NCBI GenBank assembly: GCA_003508835.1
Contig: PUFA01000006.1
Span: 2,790,001 to 2,854,000 of the forward strand
DNA from: Eonycteris spelaea
Taxonomy: Eukaryota; Chordata; Mammalia; Chiroptera; Pteropodidae
Direction: 5' to 3'
DNA: 64,000 nt
Within the stretch, counting starts at the first letter, position 1. Every line of letters starts with the position of its first letter. The notes beneath the pieces are model-generated. The model had not been told where the DNA came from. It saw nothing but the letters and a program-made list of their open reading frames with translations, and made no database searches. This document shows positions 36,115-47,779 of the stretch, one piece after another. The translations under genes were made by a program, and so were the position numbers.

Positions 36115-36560
36115 TTTCTCTTTCTCTTTTCTTTTACAACTTCATATGTTCACTCATGTTCTTGTCCTTTATTTTCCTCTCAGGATTTCTCTTCACAAAC
36201 CTTCTACTTTTCTCCTTCCTTCAGTTTGCCTCTTCTCATTCACTCAGAAATAACAACTTTAAGACAAACACCTTTCCTTCAATTCCCTTCAAAACAAATC
36301 TCTATACTTTATACCTTCTTTTGTGCCTCAAACGACCTTTAAATAACCTGAAACTATTTTAGGATAAAATTACTCTTTTTCTTAAAAAACACATCCTTTA
36401 TATCTCAAAACACATACTTTGCATACAGAATTTTTTCTTTTACTTGCATTATTCCTAGTAAATCATTTACTTATACTAGAATTCATAACTCTTAGTAGCC
36501 TTAATTTCTAGAGAATTTATCAAAGTTGTAAATACTAACACATTCTGTATTAAGAGTTCT
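36115..36560 (-). other. A/G-rich unassigned stretch of the provirus, copy 1
   Basis: The coding strand is very purine-rich and AT-rich with many stops. It separates the gag and RT parts. No capsid, nucleocapsid or protease motif is visible, so the deletion junction lies in or beside it. Confidence 0.55.
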
Positions 36561-36579
36561 AAGTAGATGCACAGCAGTT

Positions 36580-37150
36580 TGCAAACCCTGAACAACTTTC
36601 TCTAATTCCTTAGATTTATGAATCAGAGCAGCAGCCTTGATAAATGGGAAATAGCCTCCATGTTATGGAAATGTGTGGGTTCTTCCTCCAACTGTTTTGC
36701 ATCTCTGGGGCTCAAAGGCTCCTCTCTATCTTTAGTTAGCATCAGATCAAAAGGTTTCCCCTCTTCTCTTGGGGGGCAGTAGGTCTAGTCTCATTCTCCT
36801 TTTCAAATGGTGGACATCTCCTATATTGTCCCGTTTTCTTCCCCTTTCTGGCTTTCCCAAGCCTTATCCCTCTCATGCCTGGGATCTAAACTATCTCTAA
36901 TTAAAGTCCACAAGCTAAAAGTATCTACAGGTACCTTGCCAGGTGCGTGGACATCATAATAATCTTGTAGTTTTCTCCACCTTTTTCCATGTTCCTAAAT
37001 TCACCTTCCCTCCTCAGGAAACCAAGGACAAACTTTCTTTACAAATTCTAAAAAATTACACAATTGTTGATGCCCTACCTTAGCTCCTCTAGCCCGGAGC
37101 ATATTCTTAAGCATATGTACAAAAAGCATGCGGCCGTTTCCATTTCCCAT
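36580..37150 (-). pseudogene. gag: gag N-terminal (matrix) part, copy 1, frameshifted
   Basis: The start at 37150 begins MGNGNG, a myristoylation-type N-terminus of a Gag matrix protein. Matrix-type segments follow (CPWFPEEG, DYYDVHAPGKVP, FSLWTLIRDSLDP), then a charged region and a helix (KELEKVVQGLQTAVHLL). Matrix targets Gag to the membrane. Small indels near 37010 and beyond break it. The frame fades by about 36560, with no capsid major homology region. Confidence 0.85.
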
Positions 37151-37374
37151 TTTTCTTTATTTAAGTCGACTTTCCTCTCTTTCTATCTATTTACAAACAC
37201 CGCAACCCTTACTTTTCTGAGCGCTCACTTCACGCGGTGTCTTTCTTACTCCCGGACTGTTCCACCGCACTCACCTCTGCCGATTACTCGGCTTTTACTC
37301 GGGGGCCCCCCCTTTCTCCTGCGGTGGCGGTCTTCACCACCTCAACGTTCGTCAACGTTCCGTCCCAAATTCAG

Positions 37375-37392
37375 GTCCCTGTTCGGGCGCCA
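37375..37392 (-). promoter_or_regulatory. Primer-binding site, tRNA-Lys3 type, copy 1
   Basis: The minus strand reads TGGCGCCCGAACAGGGAC, 2 nt from the LTR end. This 18-mer is the complement of the tRNA-Lys3 3' end, the primer type also used by MMTV among betaretroviruses. HERV-K(HML-2) uses a different lysine tRNA. Confidence 0.93.
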
Positions 37393-37394
37393 CT

Positions 37395-37829
37395 TGCCGG
37401 AGCCAGCCGGCTAAAGTCGAACAGCACCTAAAAGAGGGGGGTGAAGCCTAAGGAAAAAAGAAGACAGGAAAGCGCTTCGGGAGGGCATACAGTCAATGCT
37501 GCAGCCTCGTCTTTATTTAGCTCAGCCTTTATATATGTTTTAGGATACAATCGCAAAGCACAAGGTATATCATTTCAATGCTAACATTCACACAAGATCA
37601 TGTAACATTCTTGTTATCTGGGAAGGAACACATTCCATTATCTTAAAAGGATTTCTTTAGGAGGCAAACCTCCCCTCCAGGGTCAGTACTGATAAAATTA
37701 ACCATTTGCTTCCTTTAGCCATTGATAACATAGTCTCAGCAGCTGCTTTAGGGCTCCAAGCAGTCTCAGCAACTGTTTTATGGCTCCCAAACTATGTGAC
37801 ACCTTCAGTGCCTTGCATGGCTCCCGACA
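37395..37829 (-). repeat. 5' LTR, copy 1 (435 bp)
   Basis: Promoter LTR. Its TATA-like box (37526-37535) and AATAAA (37512-37517) on the minus strand lie very close together. This implies a polyadenylation signal upstream of a short R region. Confidence 0.96.
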
Positions 37830-37835
37830 CTAATC
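37830..37835. repeat. Target-site duplication, right, copy 1
   Basis: CTAATC follows the LTR and continues into AACTTCCATATGC, exactly as at the empty site of unit B. Confidence 0.95.
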
Positions 37836-38470
37836 AACTTCCATATGCACCCTCTATAAACGTTCAAACAACTTTACAGAAAACAAAACTCTATATTTTT
37901 ACCTAACAAGATACACTCCTTCTTACAAGTGAAGGAGATCATAGACTATATTAAATACTCCTCAAATTCAACCACAATCTCACTGAATAGTCTGTTACCG
38001 GAAAACAATATTATAATGTTAGCATCCAATAACATGTGTATTAAATAATTTTTAAAGGTGATAAAAATCAGAGAATGATTATGTACGATAAACCTATATA
38101 TATAACAAGCACAGAGTTCTCCAGTTCTATCCCTAACTCCCCTCGTTGTCTGCTTCAGCACCATAATCAGTGAAGTCCGCTCCCAATCTCCTTAACCTGG
38201 CATTCTCCCTGAGAACACCACATCCCTGCAGCTCTCTAAAAGAGTGATTCTTTATTCTCACTCTGAGATGTAAATCCCTGACATTTCATCCCAAAGACCT
38301 CCCATCTCCTTTCCAGTCACCTCAAGTCACACCCACAGTGGAGTTTTTCATCACTAAACTGGATCACTCCTGTAAGAAGAATCCAAGCATTCTCCCCTAC
38401 CTTTGATGAATTTTCTTATAGGGGCCCTTATTATGACCGCATGACCCTTCCTCCAGGTCCATGGGCAATG
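37836..38470. other. Unit C, non-coding right of the provirus
   Basis: Homologous to 17160-17790. No gene. Confidence 0.55.
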
Positions 38471-38635
38471 GAATTCTCTTTTCACTTGGGGCCTTTGTGC
38501 CTGCTGTCCCCTTTCCTGAAATGCCTTTCTCCTGACTATTTGAACGGGTGACTCCTTCTCACCCTCAAGCATCAGCTAAATCTTCCCTCACAAGGGTCTA
38601 CCTGTCAGCTCTCAAAAAGTAGATTTCCCTCCTCC
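38470..38635 (+). repeat. L2-like LINE fragment, unit C
   Basis: Near-identical to the unit B scrap. Confidence 0.5.
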
Positions 38636-39224
38636 ATATTTTCTCTATCATATAACTCTGTTTGTTTCCTAGGATTCTACAGCCTTGTTTTTCAACAATT
38701 AAACTTAACTTCTATTTTAGGCTATTATTCCACTGGTGGGAGAAATAAGTTAATCTTTTAGATTTTCCCTCCCCTCTCCCTGACTCCAACCTCCAGAGAG
38801 CTTACAAAGTGCTAAGGTGTGCAGTGGTGGGTAGGCGTGGGGTGAGATGTTACCTGGTCTTCTGCATCTGACACCCACTGAGGGAACTTCACAGCTGTGA
38901 GGTCATTGGTCACCACACATCACTGGATTGTGGATACAGTTTCATGACTGTAAATTTCTCCACATATCTCTCTTGGTTTGCAAGGGACCTGAAACTGGCT
39001 GGGCCATAATGAATGCAGAAGAAATGCTGAAACTCAATTGACTCATCCCCAAGACCTCTGGGCCACTGGGGCCTGGAAGAGAGCTGCATGTCTGTGCTAA
39101 CTCTGAGGCTCTGTGCCAGGATTCTTAGAGAACCCCATATGTCATTGAGACTCTTGGAATAATGTGTACTGCCCGCATAGTTTACAGATGGGCAACACAC
39201 ATGCAGCAACCTTATTTTTCTGTG

Positions 39225-39475
39225 GTTTATTTATTCACCTACTGGTTTACAGAGCATTTACAAGTTTATTGCAATTTCATGCACTCCACCACCAGGCCTT
39301 AGAATTTTGGAGACACAGAGACCTTTAAATTTAAAGCACTCATTTTATAGAAGAATAAAGTAAGACGCAGATAAAGGAAGTAAATTGTCCAAAGTCACAA
39401 AACAACTTAGCAAGCATGGGCTAGTCCAGGTCACTTAATGTTAGGTTCCCTGTCCTTCCACAACACGATGCAGAG
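39225..39475 (-). repeat. MIR-like SINE, reverse, unit C
   Basis: Reversed MIR phrases in the same order as in B. 'gcatgggctagtccaggtcac' marks the B/C-type variant. Confidence 0.6.
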
Positions 39476-40270
39476 TACACTGTCTTAGCTCCATGCACTA
39501 CATTGGTTCCATCCACCGAATCAGGTCTGTGAGCTGCATTGTTTCCATATACTCTTGGCTTCATTTTCAATATTGTCTACAGATATTTTTTGTTTGCATG
39601 TACCACTTTGAGTGTCTACTTCACCTTGGTCCTGTACTCTGTCTCTGTGCTACATCACTTACAGTTACCATGCTTCATTTGCATTACATGTATTTTATTG
39701 GTTCCAGTGCCATTATGTTAGATTATATTATCAATTTCATTATTTGCTGCTCTTGCTGTAGAGGGATTATATATCCCAAACCGTTGCCACGTGACTTGCA
39801 TTACTTTTCTCTGGGGAAAAAGATACTTCCTGCCCTTTTGCCATTAGGCTCGACTATGTGATTTACTTTGGACAATAGAATATGAGCAAAGAGATGTGTG
39901 TCACTTTGAAGCAGAACGTTAAAGAGTCATGTATATGAGCCATTGTTCTTTTCCCTGTGTCCTAAGAACGGCATATTTCAGATAGGGCCTCTACCTTCAG
40001 ATTGAACTCGAGAACCCAATGGCAGAAGCTCACAGGACACCTACCACGGACATGGAACGTGACCAGTAAAGAACGTTTGCTGCTGTAAGCCCCTGCACCA
40101 CAGTGTAGCAAGCTGACCAAGACAGCCACGTTCGCTTTTATGTGCCACAATTGTTCTACCGACCAAGCACTATGTGGGTGCAAATGCATAATGTTGGAGG
40201 GATACACTATAGATGTTGTCTTTTTCTTCAGCATTGGACATGCTACCCCAGGTCTTTCCTGGCTCCCAGT
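39476..40270. other. Unit C, 3' flank of the OR
   Basis: No gene. The 122-codon open frame from 39493 is broken in A, B and D and carries no motif. Confidence 0.5.
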
Positions 40271-41211
40271 TCATGAGTTCATGCTACCCTGCCCATCACT
40301 TTGAGAAAAGCCACTTTGATGTCCTTGTTCCTCAGACTATAGACTAAAGGGTTGAGCAGGCATTGAAGACATTGTAAAGGAGTGTGACATGCTTGTTTTG
40401 CTCAGAGGAATAGCTGGAGTTGGGTCTCATGTAGATGTAGGTGACTGGAGTATAGAAGAGTGTGACCACAGTCAGGTGAGAAGCACATGTGGAGAAAGCC
40501 TTGCAGCGGCCTTGTGTGGACTTGATCTTGAGAATCGCCTGGCCTATGCGGATATAAGAGGCAAAAATGAGGGAAAGTGGGACAACAACCATGATCACAC
40601 TGATAACCTGGTCCATCATCTCAATGACATGGGTATCCATGCAAGCCAAGCTCCGTACCGAGGGCCTTCACAAAGTAGTGGTTGACATGTTGGGTCCACA
40701 TATGGCAGCCTCATGGTGGTAAAAGTATGGATCAGAGGAAGAAAGAAACCACAGGCCCCAGCCCCAGCTGCCAGGCGTGCACACAGGCCCCAGCTGAGGA
40801 TGACAGTATAATGCAGTGGGTGACAGATGGCTATGTATCGGTCATAAGCCATGACTACAAACAAAATGCATTCAGTTAACCCCAGGGCACAAAATATAAC
40901 ATCTGTAGCCAACAGCCAGCAAAGGAGATAGTCTGAGAATGAGCAAGAAGATGTACCAAAACTGGGGCATGGTGGTAGTGATGTAGCTCATGTCCAACAG
41001 GGAGAGGATACAGAGGAAGAAGTACATGGGAGTATGAAGATGCATGTTCAGGTAGATCAGCGTGACAATGAGCCCATTGCCCAGGACTGAGCTCAGGTAG
41101 AGGAGAAGGAAGACAATGAAGAGGATCCTGTTGGACAAGGGGTCACTGGAGAAGCCAAGCAGGATAAATTCGGAAACCCAGCTTTGGTTCTGCCTTAGGA
41201 GGCATCCACAT
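40271..41211 (-). pseudogene. Class II olfactory receptor, copy C, frameshifted
   Basis: 941 bp, with start codon at 41211 and stop at 40271. An extra base near 41196 shifts the frame right after MWMPP, so translation from this start fails. TM1-TM2 (LGNGLIV, PMYFFL) read well from 41138. A T run is one base short near 40961 (TTTT instead of TTTTT in copy B), a loss shared with copy D. The middle part reads through [15 protein letters not shown] and [10 protein letters not shown]. Losses near 40700 and near 40667 break loop 2. The SLACMDTH reading is intact here, unlike copies A and B. A G is missing near 40360 in the TM7 region. Two substitutions near 40628 and 40489 are shared with copy D only. 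Confidence 0.93.
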
Positions 41212-41280
41212 GGTGTGGCCTGTAGAGAATCATACTCATTTAAGTACCATGCAAAGTATAGTAGTCTAGCAAGAATGTCG

Positions 41281-41465
41281 GCCCTGGAAGCAGATAGGCT
41301 AGGATTTTAATTCTGGCCCCACTACTCACCTGCTGTCTTGAAACTCTCTAAGCCTCAGTCTCCTCAAATGTAAAATTAGCTAATAATACTCATCTCTTCG
41401 GTTTTCTTAAGGAGTGGAGGCAATGTATATGAAGCATCTAACACAATGCCTTAACAATAACATTA
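41281..41465 (+). repeat. MIR SINE, forward, upstream of the OR, unit C
   Basis: MIR core and tail as in the other units, about 70 bp from the OR start. Confidence 0.8.
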
Positions 41466-41804
41466 AACTGATCATATGTAATCTCCCCAGTCTTACTCCA
41501 CACCCCTCAGTGGACAAACTGGTCACTCCAGTATCTAGCAACCATCAATTTACACCATATCTGTTCTAGTCCCCAAACCTTTAAGATGAAGTTCCCATCT
41601 GCCTTATGACCATGTGTCTGGATGTGCTGCAAGCCTCTCCTCATCCTATGAACATTTTCTTTGTCAATTGACAATGTGAGGCTTTGCCAATAGAGGGTGC
41701 TAGCCAGGCACTGTGATGTGATAGCAGGAAGTTACTTCAATCAGAAATGAGGTAGGTCAAATAGAAAATAAGTGGAAAGATGTAAATATGAACTTTAGTA
41801 TGTA

Positions 41805-44260
41805 GATAATTACTTTAAATGCAAATGGACTAAATATTTTAATAAATGGCATATTTTCAAACTACTTTTAAAAACTACATATTGTATAAGAAACACATTT
41901 TAATCATTTTGCAACATATAAATATATCATCTTCAACTTATACAATGTTATACCAGCTATGTCTCCAGTAAAGCTTGGAGGAAAAAAGAAACATACCTTA
42001 ACATACAGATATAAACTCACTAGGAAGAAAGAATGGAAGACAATATACCACACAAATACTAAACAAAGGAAACATGTTGTAGCTTCATAAAACATTTTTC
42101 AAAATAGAGTATATGCTGCATCATACATGTAAGCTAAAAAAATCTAAAAAAATGAAAATAAATTTAGAATTATTCTCTGATTACTATGAAACTGGCCAGA
42201 AATCAATTTCAAATAAATATCCTGGAGAAGTATCCAACTCATTTGAAATTAACATTACTGCTAAATAATGCACTGGAAAATGAAAAATCAAATGGAAATA
42301 GTATTTAGTGAACTAAGAGATGATGAAATTAAACATTTCAATGTTTATTGGGGAATTTATTTCCTTTCTTTCATGATTTAAATGTGTATATTAAATAGAT
42401 AACAAGCTAAAAATTAATTAGTTAACCTTCCATCTCAAGAAACTGGAAATCAGATCCAAAAAGAATTTGTAGGAATGAAATAAAGAGCAGAAAACATTCA
42501 ATGATAAGCAAACTTACAATGGAGAAAAATCAACAAAGCAAAAATTCATTCTTTGAAATAATTAATATATAAGTCCTTAGACTGATAAAGAAAAAGAAAT
42601 AAAGCACAAATTACCAATATCTTGAGTTAGAGAAGAACATTACTACAATCCTATAGCATTTAAAACACTTTCATACCAACTCACTTGACAGTTAAATGAA
42701 ATGGACAAATGTCTCAAAAAACACAAATTACCAAAACTGACACAAGAAGAAAAAAAAAGTCAAAATAACCGACAGCAAATGTCATTCTGAAAGGTAAATA
42801 TTGATAACTTACTCCTAACATTGAAAGTGAAACAAAAATGTTCATCATAACCATTTTCAATAACTCTTGTACTGGTGGTCCTAGCTAGTGAAATAAGACA
42901 AGGAAAAGAAATGAAAGACCAAAGGATTGGAAAGGAAGAAAAAACTGTCATTTTCTGCAGACCACATAATTGCATAGGTTGAAAATCTAAAGGAATGCAA
43001 AGACAAATTGAAATTAACATGCAAACATTCAAAAATTCAATGGATCTATCTAAACTAGCAACCAGGAAATAATCTTTAAGAATACTTTAAAAAACCAAAT
43101 ATATAGTAATAGATCTAATGAAATATGTGCAGGAAAACTTTATTTAGAGAAATTAGAAAGACCTAAGTAAGTGGAGGAATATACCATGTTCAAGGTTGGA
43201 CAATTCAACATTATAAGATGGAAATTTGACTTGTAGGTTCAAAGCAATGCCAGTCAAAAATCCCAGCAGTTTTTCTTTCCATACTGAAATTGACAATCTG
43301 GTTATAAAATTTATATGGAAAACTGGAAGAATTTTGAAGAAAAAACACAAAGTTTATCAGAAACTAAGACTTACTAGAAAGCTATAATACTTAGCGAAGA
43401 TGAAACAGGCAGAAAAACAAACAAATAGATCAATCAACCAGAATAAAGTCCAGAACCACCCATGAATGCACTCTCACCTGATTTATGACAAAGTTGATCC
43501 TGTACTGCAAAAGGAAAAAATGGTCTTTTATAATAAATTCTGCTGTGAATGTGGACATTCACACAGAAAAAATCTTTGAATCCTACTTCACATGATACAC
43601 AAAAAGCAATTTCAGATATATTGTAGACTTAAATGGTAAAGGAAAAACAATACAATTTTTTAGATCCAGACACAGAAAAATACCTACATCACCCTGCAGT
43701 GTGCTGCGATTTCTGAAACCAGACAAAAAAAGCATAAATCATAGAGAAAAATGATAAAATATATGCAATAAAATGAAGAACTAACAAGGATTGTATCCAT
43801 GATAAAGAACTCCCACATATTAACAACAAAAGGGTACTCAATAAATAGCCATTAATCAAGTGAAATAGTACTCAGCACTATTAGTCATCCAGGAAATGCA
43901 AACTAGGACCTCAATGTAACATCATTACACATCCATCAGAGGAGTTATACGAAAAACAGTTAGTGTTGGTTAGAGTAACCAGACCTTCCTTATACTGCTG
44001 ACGGAAGAATAAATTTGTACATTCCTTCTAAAACATGTTCGGTGGTGTCTCCTAAAAGTGAACATATGCATACCATATTACCCAGCAATTCTCTTCTTAA
44101 ACTAATCTCCACATATTTATATATACATACATATGTTTAAGGAAAGACATGCACAAAAAATGTTCAAAACACTAGTCGAAATAGCCTCAAATAAGGAAAT
44201 ACACAAGTTTCAATCAACAGCATAATGGATAAAAACATTGTGGTAAGTTCATATAGAGGT
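41805..44260 (+). repeat. L1 LINE ORF2 remnant with internal deletion, unit C
   Basis: Same deletion as unit B, with junction 42765/42766 and identical flanking bases (AGTCAAAATAACC). So it is identical by descent or by conversion. Confidence 0.8.
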
Positions 44261-44289
44261 TACCTTTGGTGAGAGTAGAGACTCAAAGA

Positions 44290-44935
44290 GGATTTCAAGC
44301 CATTCCCAGTCTACACTAAGCCTGTCCCAAGCCCCTCACCTGACCAATCGAAAGCCCACATTTCCCTCAGAACCATCCCTTCATTTGCCTCGGATCAGAA
44401 GCCCATCATTTCTCCTCTGTAGTCATGCATCAATACCTCCCTGGTCTCCTGACCTCTGGTCTCTTCTCGTTCAAAGCATCATCCATACGTACCACTTTAA
44501 GTGGTCATTCAAAATACAACACTGTTCTGTCTGTACTCTGCTTAAAACCCTTTAAGAGTTCCCAATGCCTCATCATTCTAGACAGATACACAGAGCCCTT
44601 TTTAAATGATCTGCCCCTGCAGACTTCTTCAGCCTCGGCACCCACTCTCCTCTCCCATCCCATCTCTACCCACACAAGCGTAATTGCCAAACAAATAGGC
44701 TCAGCCTCTACCACTGTCACACCTTCAGGCCCTTGCCTAGCTCTTCAGGTCCAACTCTTATTCCCACATCATGACTCAATTTCAGGTATCATCCACCAAG
44801 AAGCCTTCTTATCCCACCATCTCCTACTCCCAAACGTTGATTAGACGCTTTCACTAGTTCACTATTTCTCACAGCTGCCTGTGCATACTGGTAAGTTATA
44901 CTCCTAGTAATCCTATAGGGTTCCGACATAATTTG
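44290..44935 (+). repeat. L2 LINE fragment, unit C
   Basis: L2 order as in B. The 139-codon open frame over it (44425-44844) is an accident of the repeat. Confidence 0.65.
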
Positions 44936-45039
44936 AAATCTACTGTCTCAGGAAAAACTTTTTCCTCTTCTGTTAGTTCCAGCTAATTGAGTTGGGATAT
45001 TTGTAATAAAGTATGGATATATAAGTGAGCTTATAACCT

Positions 45040-45275
45040 CACTTTCAATAATATTAATAATAATAATAATAATAATACCTAATATTGAATGAGAAATGTC
45101 TGTGTGCCAGGCAACATCAACTAACTTTATCTCATTCTCAGTTAAGTATTAGCACCTCCATTTCACAGATAAAAACTAAGGCACAGAGTGAGTAAGTGAT
45201 TAGTTCCAAATGATGTGGCTGGAGTGGTAGACCTGGGATTTCAACCGAGGCAGTCTGGCTTCAGATCTCACTCTT
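45040..45275 (-). repeat. (TAA)n tract joined to reverse MIR, unit C
   Basis: The shortest tract of the three readable units (about 45046-45078), with the reversed MIR following. Confidence 0.85.
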
Positions 45276-47085
45276 TTTTATTATTTATTTTTTTATTTAT
45301 TGATGTAAATATAATTATATAGGTTTCAAGTGTAGAAATCAATTATATATCATATGTATATTGCATTGTATGTTCAATCATTATCTTTGCCCGCTCCAGC
45401 AAACAGGCTATACGTGGGAAGGGTAAAGAATGCAAACTTCCCTATCTGCACATCAAGTTGAGCTTCTTGAGATTTGGCATGAAATACCATAATGTCATAG
45501 TCTAGGAGGTATGGCTACTGGACAAGACATGATCAGAATCTTCCTAAGAAAGGGCTAATGTGCCAGCCACAAACTATTTCTCATGTTAAGTTTTCCTTCA
45601 TCCGCTCCCATCACTTCGATGTAAAAAGTGATTGCGCTGTGGGATTGCATTGGAAGCAGAGGAAATTAAGTGAAGGAGACTTGGAAATTATTATCATTCT
45701 GGAGCTTAGTACATCTTTATAACAGCCTCCCTTTGAGTCAAATTTGATTTCCATGAGATGGGAGACATCATTTAGTTAAAAAAAAAAAAGGCTTCTAAGA
45801 CTGTCTATCAAGCATTCTCTGTCTTAATTTACAATATCTCAGGCCTCTAGAGAACATAGGCAGTGGTCCTGATCATAGTAAGCCCTGTCATTATTGAAGA
45901 CGTCTTCCAGAATAACCATCACTGTCCTTTCATGGAGATCCTTAAACTCAGGAAATTCTATTATTCTCTTCTCTGTTTCTAGAGCCTAGAACATGGCTTG
46001 ACACAGAGGAACCATTAACAAATATTAATTAAATAAATAGATGAAAAAAAGAGAGAGGTCTACAAAGGAAGAAAGAATGGGAGAGGATAGAGCTATGAAG
46101 TAGCAAGGAAAGAACCCTGACGAAAGAGGGAACGGGGATGGAAGGATCCTGGGGTATAGACACAGGTAAGACCCAGATGACCTGGCTACTTCTGACCTCT
46201 AGCCTCCACAGATGCCTGGATCCTGTGCATGGTCTCAAGCCCAGCAATCATCTCACACCTTAGGTATCTGCAGAAAGATGTTGGAGAGGCTGTCACTTGT
46301 TCTTATGGGAAAGAGACTGAACAGGAAGCCCATGAGCAACTGAGTTCAGGCAGCTGGTATTCCGGCAACCTAGTCTCCAGAAAACCCTACGTTTCTCAGG
46401 TTGGAGGCAGAAGCGTCTGCCTTTTTTCCATTGTTCAGCTGTCTGCACTCGGCCAGGTCAACCCTGGCTCCTGAAGGCCTTGCCTCTCAGGTCCTGAAGC
46501 CCAGAGAGAGGGAGCCTTGGCAATGCCAAGCTCCTCCCAGTGGGCCAAGCTGCTGATGCCTTATGGTCCTGGCCTCCTCATCAGACTATCCTAGGAGCTG
46601 GGGAAGGGCCATCCCTCTGCCTCCTGACACCATCCCGGTGGGATGCCAAGATGAATTCCCTGAATGTTGTCAAGAGAATCTACAAGGAAGTGGCCTTTAG
46701 GGACAGAGCAGGAACAAGCCACACATTGTCTATTTCCTATTCCAGCCTTCTGTGGAATATAACCAGTCCAGAGGGAGAGTGGTTTGGCACCTGGTCAACG
46801 GGTAGAAGTGTCGAGAACTGAAGGTGTCATTCTGATTCCTCTTTCCCTGCAAATCCCCTGTACCCTGACTTGTCAATTTCAGTCACACCTCTATCCTTAC
46901 TAAACTACCTTGGGCAAGTCAAAATCCTCCTCTATTCCCACCAGTACAATACCTGGACAGTTGCTCAGCCTCTCTGATGATACTAAGAATTAACCATGGA
47001 GCATCTACCCTATATGAAGTCTTGGACCAGGCCATGGGAAATAGCATTTGGAAGGAACGTAGAATCAGCATTGTTTTTCATGCAA
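45276..47085. other. Unit C, mostly unassigned DNA
   Basis: Homologous to 8756-10490. An L2/MIR-type 3' end lies near 45970-46045. No gene. Confidence 0.45.
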
Positions 47086-47330
47086 GGAAGTTGAGGGCCA
47101 ATGTAGTGAGGACTTGGCCAAGTGCAGAGCCAGAATTTGAAGTAGGATTTAGTAAGGTTTAGTTTTAATTCTTTTAAACGTGCTGTTATTCTGCCTCAGT
47201 TTTCTCCTCTATAAAATGATAATGATAATCTCTTAATAGCCCCAACCTTCTGGGGGTGCTGGGAGAGTTAAATGAGATAATATGTTGAAATCCCTGGCAC
47301 AAGTCCTGGCCTTGCCTTCTATGACTGCGA
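47086..47330. repeat. Opposed pair of MIR fragments, unit C
   Basis: Reversed piece 47088-47160, forward piece 47190-47325. Confidence 0.7.
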
Positions 47331-47529
47331 GTACAGTTCCTGCCTTTTGTTTGGCCTGGGTTCCCCATCTATTCAGAAAGAGAAGGTTGGGCTCTAGGTC
47401 CCTACTAGTCAGCCACAGGTCACCAGTCTCAATTGTTGGCATTTCAGAAATATCAACGTGTGAGGTAGTTGTTAAACAAGACCATTATTTAAGTTAAGTT
47501 ATATAAACTAAAATAAATAAATTATAACT

Positions 47530-47650
47530 ACAAAAAAAGATCAATGAACCCTGAAGGCATTATAGTAAGTGAAATAAGCCAGATAGAAAAAGACAAAACA
47601 CTGCATAATCTCACTTACATGCGGAATCTAAATACATTGAACTCATTATG
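47530..47650 (+). repeat. L1 3'-end scrap, unit C
   Basis: 'agtaagtgaaataagccagatagaaa', then 'ctcacttacatgcggaatc'. Confidence 0.75.
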
Positions 47651-47779
47651 CCTCATAGCACCGCCTGCTCATCAAGATCCAAGCAGCATAATATCGTGAA
47701 TGTAACGGATGAGTATGATGCCTTGTGGAGAGAAAGGAATCAAGATCCCTGAAGACTAAATTCTGACATAGGCTTGGAG

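Larger units (their letters stand above)
33071..37829 (-). mobile_element. Betaretrovirus-like provirus, internally deleted (copy 1)
   Basis: The provirus is antisense to the window: 5' LTR at right, 3' LTR at left. LTRs start TG and end CA on the coding strand, and 6-bp CTAATC repeats flank it. Order on the minus strand: LTR, tRNA-Lys3 primer site, gag N-terminal part, RT thumb part, unassigned segment, integrase C-terminal part, env surface part, env transmembrane part, polypurine tract, LTR. The element is 4.76 kb against roughly 8-10 kb for a full provirus. Missing are most of gag (capsid, nucleocapsid), protease, the RT fingers/palm, most of RNase H, the integrase core and much of the surface protein. 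It cannot be autonomous. The two LTRs differ at only some positions, so it is fairly young but not new. Confidence 0.97.

Noticed and set aside
33071..37829. A lentivirus, because of the tRNA-Lys3 primer site
   Set aside because: 6-bp target repeats, a matrix start without lentiviral features, a betaretrovirus-type TM loop and the short-R LTR layout fit a betaretrovirus; MMTV also uses tRNA-Lys3.
39493..39861. Cysteine- and tyrosine-rich 122-codon open frame downstream of the OR
   Set aside because: Broken in units A, B and D at different places, no domain, no start context; looks like chance.
44425..44844. 139-codon frame and its 71-codon antisense partner
   Set aside because: Lies on an L2 fragment; the homologous stretches in A and B do not keep it.
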